DNA of 10,744 nucleotides from an uncultured Veillonella sp. (GTDB lineage: Bacteria; Bacillota; Negativicutes; Veillonellales; Veillonellaceae): NCBI RefSeq assembly GCF_934190855.1, contig NZ_CAKPTN010000051.1, positions 1 through 10,744 on the forward strand, in the 5' to 3' direction. Of the stretch, positions 6,237 through 10,744 are shown one piece after another; positions within the stretch are counted from its first letter, which is position 1, and the number at the start of each line of letters is the position of its first letter. The notes under the pieces were generated by a model, which was not told where the DNA came from, did no database searches, and was given only the letters and a program-made list of their open reading frames with translations. A program made the position numbers and the translations under genes.

Positions 6237-7523
6237 ATGCAATCCTATATTGATGAGTTGGACAGGGATATATTACCTTTTGTAGAGTATGAAGGATATG
6301 ACGACCGATATCCAACGCTTTCAGTACAATCCTTTCCTGCTGAGTTTTACGATGAAATACGACATGCATCTCGTATGTTATTCCAAATATTTTATAAGGC
6401 TACTAAGATCTTTCAGCAGGCACCTGATGAGTTTGCCCTCAATATGGATATGCCTGGAAATCTGATTCCTTATCTTCATCGAGGGAATCCGTTAGGCCTA
6501 CCTACGTGGCTGTCTCGCTTTGATTTTGTTCTCGATACACAGGGGCGATTGCGCATGGTGGAAATTAATGCGGATACCCCCTGTTTTTTGATTGAAAGCT
6601 ATTATGCCAATGAGGTAGGGGCCCGTTATTTTGATAAAGAACATCCTAATGCTGGAGCTAAAGATGAGCTAGAACGTTTTTTGAAACGCGTTTATGAACG
6701 CACTTCTCGGGAAAATAGTAAATATAATACAGCTAATAGTAGTGGACCTAATCCATTTGTGTTTGCTTGCTTTCACGATTACTTAGAAGACTTAGGAACT
6801 ACTAAGTTTTTAATGAATACGATGAAATTCGCTTGTCCTGAGGCAGATGTACGATTTTTATCATTTTATGACATGGTCATTGATGATGAAGGTATTTTAC
6901 TTTCTGATGGCAGTCACGCATCAAATCTGTACCGCTTGCATCCAATGGAATTGTTGATCGATGAGACGACAGCGACAGGGGAACCATTAGGTGAAATGTT
7001 CTTAGATTTATATAATGCAGGCAGGTTTAATTTATTTAATCCACCAGAAGCGATTATATTGCAAAATAAGTCATTTATGTCCTTGGTATATGCCTTATAC
7101 TTGACTAATCAATTCTTTACAGGTCCTGAGCGAGATATTATTGAACGTTATTTGACGCCGTCCTATTTTGAAAGCGATTTCCCTAACCTTGATGAGGGCC
7201 TATATATTCAAAAGGAAATCTGGGGTCGTGAGGGCCGCAATATACAAGTCGTAGAAAAGCATGGCGATCAAGCAAAGGTCTATATGGAAAAGTTTGTAGA
7301 CAATTATGATGACATTGTTTGTCGTGATAGTAAAAAGGTTATGTACCAAGATTTTATTCAACAGAAACGTTTTGTTCATACTGTAGATAGTGGTACAAAA
7401 GAAGGCTGCTTGACGCTGTCTTGCTTTATGCTTGGGGACCAAGCCTCTGCTGTAGGAGCCCGTTTTTCTCCAGAGGAAATTGCTGGTACAGAAGCTTATT
7501 TTCTACCTTTAGTTATCGATTAA
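6237..7523 (+). CDS. Glutathionylspermidine synthase-like ATP-grasp amide ligase (YgiC/YjfC type)
   Basis: Members of this ATP-grasp family activate a carboxylate as an acyl phosphate and join it to an amine; E. coli GspS links glutathione to spermidine. The protein has 428 residues from the ATG at 6237, chosen because GGGAGG (6224-6229) is 7 nt upstream. GTG 6219 and ATG 6222 lie before that site. Visible motifs are SRFDF (93-97), MVEINADT (107-114, metal and substrate-binding region), LQNKSFM (275-281) and the ATP-binding loop K326-EIWGREGRN. The N-terminal CHAP amidase half of bifunctional GspS is absent, as in YgiC and YjfC, so the true substrates are open. Residues 156-173 are a polar, low-complexity insertion (RTSRENSKYNTANSSG). 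It is the last gene of the cassette and begins 14 bp after the tailed protein gene, so coupled expression is likely. Confidence 0.88.
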   Translation: MQSYIDELDRDILPFVEYEGYDDRYPTLSVQSFPAEFYDEIRHASRMLFQIFYKATKIFQQAPDEFALNMDMPGNLIPYLHRGNPLGLPTWLSRFDFVLDTQGRLRMVEINADTPCFLIESYYANEVGARYFDKEHPNAGAKDELERFLKRVYERTSRENSKYNTANSSGPNPFVFACFHDYLEDLGTTKFLMNTMKFACPEADVRFLSFYDMVIDDEGILLSDGSHASNLYRLHPMELLIDETTATGEPLGEMFLDLYNAGRFNLFNPPEAIILQNKSFMSLVYALYLTNQFFTGPERDIIERYLTPSYFESDFPNLDEGLYIQKEIWGREGRNIQVVEKHGDQAKVYMEKFVDNYDDIVCRDSKKVMYQDFIQQKRFVHTVDSGTKEGCLTLSCFMLGDQASAVGARFSPEEIAGTEAYFLPLVID

Positions 7524-7621
7524 AAACTATGCAGGATAATTAGTAGTACATCAATTATAGGGTGAGAAATATTAAGGTTTAAGGCTTGTATTACTATTGT
7601 TTATATTTGTTGTTACATTAT

Positions 7622-7626
7622 AGGAG
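7622..7626 (+). promoter_or_regulatory. Ribosome binding site deciding a TTG start
   Basis: AGGAG stands 10 nt upstream of TTG 7637. The conserved family N-terminus (LYIGLVHYP) begins three codons after this TTG. The rare start codon and slightly long spacing suggest weak translation. Confidence 0.55.
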
Positions 7627-7636
7627 ACATAAGGCG

Positions 7637-8209
7637 TTGGCTAACTTATATATTGGACTTGTTCATTATCCGATTATGAACAAGCATAAAGCGGTCATTA
7701 CGACGGCCATTACCAATTATGATATTCACGACATTGCACGCTCATCTATTACGTATGATGTGTCTAAATATTTTGTCATTCATAATATACCTGCACAACG
7801 AGAGTTGGCAGCTACTATTATGGAACATTGGAAATCTGGCTTTGGTTCTACCTATAATCCTGACCGTAAAGATGCTTTCACCGGTGTAGAACTGGTAAAT
7901 TCTATTGCTGTAGCGGTAAGAACTATCGAAGATATTGAAGGTGTAAAACCTATTGTAGCCACCACAGATGCTCGTACTTACGATAATACAATTTCCTATG
8001 CACGGATGCGTGAACATCTTGAAAATGAGACGCTCCCTGTGTTAGTATTATTTGGTACCGGTTATGGTATGACAAAAGAAACGATGGAAAGCTTTGACTA
8101 TATTTTAGAACCTATATATGGTCACGGCGAATACAATCACTTATCTGTGCGTAGTGCTGTATCGATTATTCTTGATCGTTTACGGGGCGAAGCATGGTGG
8201 AATAAATAG
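7637..8209 (+). CDS. SPOUT-fold SAM-dependent RNA methyltransferase (PF09936 / TM1570 type)
   Basis: This 190-residue protein matches the SAM-dependent RNA methyltransferase family represented by Thermotoga TM1570. Family hallmarks are LYIGLVHYPI (4-13), TTAITNYDIHDIARS (22-36), EHWKSGFGSTYNPDR (63-77), the knot loop VLFGTGYGM (137-145) and YNHLSVRSAVSIILDR (166-181). The target nucleotide is not established for the family. I chose the TTG at 7637, with AGGAG at 7622-7626 10 nt upstream. The only downstream ATG (7676) would delete the first core strand. The longer in-frame TTG at 7586 adds 17 non-conserved aromatic residues and places the AGGAG inside the gene. In many Clostridia, genes of this family sit beside trmD; here the gene lies about 4.2 kb away, after the cassette. 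It ends 9 bp before yebC. Confidence 0.87.
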   Translation: MANLYIGLVHYPIMNKHKAVITTAITNYDIHDIARSSITYDVSKYFVIHNIPAQRELAATIMEHWKSGFGSTYNPDRKDAFTGVELVNSIAVAVRTIEDIEGVKPIVATTDARTYDNTISYARMREHLENETLPVLVLFGTGYGMTKETMESFDYILEPIYGHGEYNHLSVRSAVSIILDRLRGEAWWNK

Positions 8210-8218
8210 GAGGCGTCT

Positions 8219-8953
8219 ATGTCAGGACATTCTAAATGGGCAAATATTAAACATAAAAAAGGTAAAACCGATGCGTTAAAAGCTAAAATGGCTACGAAAA
8301 TTGGTCGTGAAATTACCGTTGCAGCGCGTATGGGCGGTGCAGATCCAACAGGTAATATGCGTTTAAAATTGGCTTTACAAAAAGCTCGTGAAAACAATAT
8401 TCCTAAGGACAATATCCAACGTGCTATCGATAAAGGTATCGGTGCTACGGATATGAACGCATACGAAGAAATCGTATATGAAGGTTATGGTCCGGCAGGT
8501 GTGGCTGTTACTGTTGAGGTTATGACGGATAATCGTAACCGTGCGGCAGCAGATGTGCGCCATGCGTTCTCTAAACAAGGTGGTAATCTTGGTGAAAGCG
8601 GTTGTGTAGGTTGGATGTTCAAATCTAAAGGCGTATTCGTTATAGACAAAGAAGGTCATGACGAAGATGAAGTAACTATGCTAGCTCTTGAAGCTGGTGC
8701 AGAAGACCTTAAGTCTGAAGATGATGTGTTTGAAATCTACACAGCACCTGAAGATTATGATGCAGTAGAAGCAGCTCTTGCTGATGCGGGCATCGAAACA
8801 GTAGTTGCAAAAATTACAATGATCCCTGATACTACTATTGAGTTATCTGGTGATGATGCAGTAAAAATGCAAAAAATGCTCGACGTATTGGATGATCTTG
8901 ATGATGTACAAAACGTATATCACAACGGTATTTTGCCAGACGACGAAGAATAA
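8219..8953 (+). CDS. yebC: YebC/TACO1 family protein
   Basis: This 244-residue protein has the standard YebC sequence: MSGHSKWANIKHKKGKTDA at the N-terminus, MGGADPTGNMRLKLALQKA (38-56), GPAGVAVTVEVMTDNRNRAA (91-110) and GGNLGESGCVGWMF (121-134). The C-terminal domain is acidic (ends ILPDDEE). Family members were long annotated as transcriptional regulators. More recent work on YebC and mitochondrial TACO1 supports a role at the ribosome, relieving stalls at proline-rich stretches. AGGAGG (8208-8213) overlaps the previous stop codon and sits 5 nt before the ATG. The position directly upstream of ruvC is a widely conserved neighbourhood, but a strong terminator separates the two here. The length is normal and the identity secure. 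Confidence 0.97.
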   Translation: MSGHSKWANIKHKKGKTDALKAKMATKIGREITVAARMGGADPTGNMRLKLALQKARENNIPKDNIQRAIDKGIGATDMNAYEEIVYEGYGPAGVAVTVEVMTDNRNRAAADVRHAFSKQGGNLGESGCVGWMFKSKGVFVIDKEGHDEDEVTMLALEAGAEDLKSEDDVFEIYTAPEDYDAVEAALADAGIETVVAKITMIPDTTIELSGDDAVKMQKMLDVLDDLDDVQNVYHNGILPDDEE

Positions 8954-8957
8954 TTAG

Positions 8958-8987
8958 AAGGAGCACTCCGAGGGGTGCTCCTTTTCT
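8958..8987 (+). terminator. Intrinsic terminator after yebC
   Basis: AAGGAGCACTC (8958-8968) pairs with GGGTGCTCCTT (8973-8983) over 11 bp, with one G-U pair, around a CGAG tetraloop. The stem runs into TTTTCT. It starts 4 bp after the yebC stop and is the strongest terminator in the window. It separates the trmD-to-yebC unit from ruvCAB. Confidence 0.93.
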
Positions 8988-9001
8988 ATTGCTGTATGAT
9001 G

Positions 9002-9055
9002 TTAGAAATTTTTCTAAAAGTTAAGAAAACTCATAGATTTCTTATAAAATTTTAT
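9002..9055 (+). repeat. Three AT-rich inverted repeats upstream of the ruvC promoter
   Basis: Three consecutive perfect dyads are present. TTAGAAA and TTTCTAA (9002-9008/9011-9017) are separated by TT. TAAGAAA and TTTCTTA (9022-9028/9038-9044) are separated by 9 nt. The third is the self-complementary ATAAAATTTTAT (9044-9055). The first two share an A-GAAA/TTTCT core. They lie 35-90 bp upstream of the predicted -10. They may be regulator sites, an UP-like element, or plain AT richness. Confidence 0.35.
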
Positions 9056-9086
9056 AGGGAAATTCATGAACTTCGATGTGGTATTG

Positions 9087-9095
9087 TGCTATAAT
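9087..9095 (+). promoter_or_regulatory. Promoter of ruvCAB (extended -10)
   Basis: TGCTATAAT (9087-9095) is a perfect extended -10 (TGnTATAAT), about 60 bp upstream of the ruvC start. The -35 region near 9067-9072 (TGAACT) is a poor match to consensus, which is common with an extended -10. It follows a strong terminator, so a promoter is required here. No convincing Firmicutes-type LexA box overlaps it. Confidence 0.65.
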
Positions 9096-9158
9096 AAAAT
9101 AGATTATGTATTGGAGGTAGGCGATAGCTTATCTCATTTTTAGACTAAGGGGGTTGGG

Positions 9159-9653
9159 GTGCGAATTATAGGAATTGACCCAGGTACGGCGATATGCGGA
9201 TATGGCATTATTGACATGAAGGGCAGTAAACTAACACCAGTAGTCTATGGGGCTATTACAACTCCTAAGGAATTAACTGATTCACAGCGGTTGGAAATTT
9301 TATTTAATGACCTCAGTGATATTCTAGAGGAATATAAGCCAGATAAATTCGGTGTAGAGGAATTATTCTTTAACCGTAATGTAACGACGGCTATTAAGGT
9401 TGGTCAAGCACGGGGCGTCATTTTACTGGCTGCCGAGCAACAACGGATTCCAATCTATGAATACACGCCGCTACAAATCAAGCAAGCTGTCACAGGTTAC
9501 GGCAAGGCTGATAAGAATCAGGTCATTTATATGACGATGAATATTTTGGGGATTCGTGAGAAGATTAAGCCTGATGATACGGCGGATGCATTGGCTGTCG
9601 CTATCTGCACGGCTCATAGTTCTCACAACGATAGATTGAAGAGGTTGGTATAA
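9159..9653 (+). CDS. ruvC: Holliday junction resolvase RuvC
   Basis: RuvC is a dimeric RNase H-fold endonuclease that cuts Holliday junctions symmetrically with the RuvAB motor. The 164-residue product shows MRIIGIDPGTAICGYGI with the first acid D7, VEELFFNRNVTTA with E67, the DNA-binding QAVTGYGKADKNQV, and PDDTADALAVA with D140 and D143. All four catalytic acids are present. The start is GTG at 9159, supported by TAAGGGGG (9146-9153) 5 nt upstream; no ATG fits the conserved N-terminus. The length is slightly short of E. coli RuvC (173), losing only the tail. The stop overlaps the ruvA start (TAATG), so the two are coupled. Confidence 0.97.
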   Translation: MRIIGIDPGTAICGYGIIDMKGSKLTPVVYGAITTPKELTDSQRLEILFNDLSDILEEYKPDKFGVEELFFNRNVTTAIKVGQARGVILLAAEQQRIPIYEYTPLQIKQAVTGYGKADKNQVIYMTMNILGIREKIKPDDTADALAVAICTAHSSHNDRLKRLV

Positions 9654-10261
9654 TGATAGGGTATGTACGGGGCATCGTAACACATCTTTTTAAAGAGTCT
9701 TGTTACGTAGATGTACATGGCGTAGGGTATCGCGTATATGTGCCGACCACTACGCGTCAACAATTGATCGAAGGTCATGAGGCAACGTTATTCACGTATC
9801 TCAACGTACGTGAAGATGCGATGCAACTCTATGGCTTTTGGACGGAAGAGGAATATGAGCTATTTATTCTACTCATTTCTGTTTCTGGTATAGGGCCTAA
9901 GGTGGGGCTAGGCATTTTGTCTGGTATGACACCAGAGGCTTTCAAATTAGCAGTTATCAATGGCCAAGTTCAGCAATTAACTAAATTGCCTGGCATTGGC
10001 AAGAAGTCTGCAGAGCGACTTGTTCTTGAATTAAAGGATAAGTTAGCTAAAATGACACATATTTCTACGGAGTCACCGGCGGTAATTCAGCCTATTGGCG
10101 TTACTGCAAGTGGGGCTGCAGGAGAGGCTATTGAAGCTCTAGTGTCTTTGGGATACTCTGAGCGAGAAGTAGCGGATATTGTGGAGTCTTTAGATGATGG
10201 TAAACGCGATGTATCTGAGTTGATTAAGGTCAGCTTGATTGAGCTTGGGAAAGGACGATAA
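9653..10261 (+). CDS. ruvA: Holliday junction branch migration protein RuvA
   Basis: RuvA binds four-way junctions as a tetramer and loads the RuvB motor rings. The 202-residue product has the N-terminal OB domain ([11 protein letters not shown] to about 62). The acidic pin is seen as [11 protein letters not shown], with E54 and D55 expected at the junction centre. Two helix-hairpin-helix motifs follow ([15 protein letters not shown], 75-89, and [16 protein letters not shown], 112-127). A flexible linker (about 135-155) leads to the C-terminal RuvB-binding domain ([16 protein letters not shown]). The length is normal. The start overlaps the ruvC stop, and GAAGAGG (9638-9644) is the Shine-Dalgarno. 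Confidence 0.97.
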   Translation: MIGYVRGIVTHLFKESCYVDVHGVGYRVYVPTTTRQQLIEGHEATLFTYLNVREDAMQLYGFWTEEEYELFILLISVSGIGPKVGLGILSGMTPEAFKLAVINGQVQQLTKLPGIGKKSAERLVLELKDKLAKMTHISTESPAVIQPIGVTASGAAGEAIEALVSLGYSEREVADIVESLDDGKRDVSELIKVSLIELGKGR

Positions 10262-10263
10262 GG

Positions 10264-10744
10264 ATGAATGAAGAAGTACGCCTTGTCGGAAATGGCGAGC
10301 ACGAAGAAGATATATGGCAATATAGTCTACGTCCTAAATTCTTTAATGAATATGTAGGTCAAGAAGAAGCCAAAGGTAATCTAAATGTCTATATTCAAGC
10401 GGCTAAGCAGCGTGGTGAAGCATTGGATCACGTATTGCTCTACGGGCCACCAGGTCTTGGTAAAACTACATTAGCCGGTATAATTGCGAACGAATTGGGG
10501 GTTAACTTTCGCATAACCTCGGGTCCTGCTATTGAAAAGTCTGGTGACTTGGCTGCCATCTTAACGAATTTAGATGATCATGATGTATTATTTATCGATG
10601 AAATTCATCGTTTGTCTCGCAGTGTAGAGGAAGTATTGTACTCTGCAATGGAAGACTATGCTATCGATATTATCATCGGTAAGGGGCCAAGCGCTCGAAC
10701 GGTGCGCATTGACTTGCCAAAGTTTACTTTGGTCGGTGCTACTA
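10264..10744 (+). CDS. ruvB: Holliday junction helicase RuvB (3'-truncated, first 160 residues)
   Basis: RuvB is the AAA+ ATPase that drives branch migration at RuvA-bound junctions. The frame opens at ATG 10264, two bases after the ruvA stop, and stays open to the window edge. The fragment contains [19 protein letters not shown] (22-40), the Walker A GPPGLGKT (61-68), [16 protein letters not shown] (85-100), the Walker [10 protein letters not shown] (109-117) and the start of sensor I (LVGAT, 156-160). About half of the usual 330-340 residues are present. The short acidic N-terminal leader before DIWQYSLRP is normal. GGGAAAGGA (10247-10255) lies 8 nt before the ATG. It is the third gene of ruvCAB. 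Confidence 0.97.
   Translation, partial: MNEEVRLVGNGEHEEDIWQYSLRPKFFNEYVGQEEAKGNLNVYIQAAKQRGEALDHVLLYGPPGLGKTTLAGIIANELGVNFRITSGPAIEKSGDLAAILTNLDDHDVLFIDEIHRLSRSVEEVLYSAMEDYAIDIIIGKGPSARTVRIDLPKFTLVGAT

Noticed and set aside
7536..7558. ATAATT...AATTAT stem after the ATP-grasp gene as a terminator
   Set aside because: The stem has only A-T pairs and no U-run follows (AGGGTG), so it would not terminate transcription.
8137..8412. Minus-strand ORF opposite the SPOUT methyltransferase end and yebC
   Set aside because: It is antisense to conserved genes and its protein has no recognisable features; other minus-strand ORFs were rejected for the same reason.
9068..9080. LexA/SOS box near the ruvC promoter (GAAC...)
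   Set aside because: Only one half-site, GAAC, is present; the expected GTTC partner is missing at the right spacing.
9112..9125. GGAGG at 9113-9117 as ribosome-binding site of a leader peptide before ruvC
   Set aside because: No ATG, GTG or TTG follows at usable spacing.

Overview
This window looks like a chromosomal housekeeping segment from a low-to-moderate GC member of the Negativicutes, most likely Veillonella or a close relative. That assignment is an inference from the gene order, the codon use and the recalled look of the proteins; no database search was run. All genes lie on the + strand. No IS element, tRNA, rRNA or CRISPR array is visible.

Layout. (1) Positions 1-2452 hold the 3' part of ffh, then rpsP, the KH-domain gene khpA, ylqD and rimM. 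This is the classical Firmicutes SRP/ribosome-maturation operon, and it closes with an intrinsic terminator folded over the rimM stop codon. (2) After an AT-rich gap of about 120 bp come trmD and an overlapping YraR/HTATIP2-like NAD(P)-binding gene. (3) Positions 4109-7523 carry a compact four-gene accessory cassette: a DUF4178-type protein with one membrane helix, a four-helix DUF350 (YjfL-type) protein, a membrane-anchored protein with a Gly/Ser-rich C-terminal tail, and a glutathionylspermidine-synthase-like ATP-grasp ligase that lacks the amidase half. (4) Next come a SPOUT-fold RNA methyltransferase (PF09936 type) with a TTG start and yebC, closed by a very strong terminator. (5) A TATAAT promoter with an extended -10 then precedes ruvC, ruvA and the 5' half of ruvB, which runs off the right edge.

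How the genes fit together. The flanks serve protein targeting (Ffh), 30S assembly (S16, RimM, KhpA), tRNA and rRNA modification (TrmD, SPOUT methyltransferase), translation through difficult sequences (YebC) and Holliday-junction processing (RuvABC). The usual rplS after trmD is absent, and the SPOUT methyltransferase often found next to trmD lies about 4.2 kb away, beyond the YraR-like gene and the cassette.

The cassette is the part most worth study. It resembles the widespread but biochemically unresolved YgiBC/YjfKLMC gene sets, in which an ATP-grasp amide ligase travels with DUF350 membrane proteins and a Gly/Ser-tailed envelope protein. I infer an envelope conjugation system in which the tailed protein is either the substrate or the carrier.
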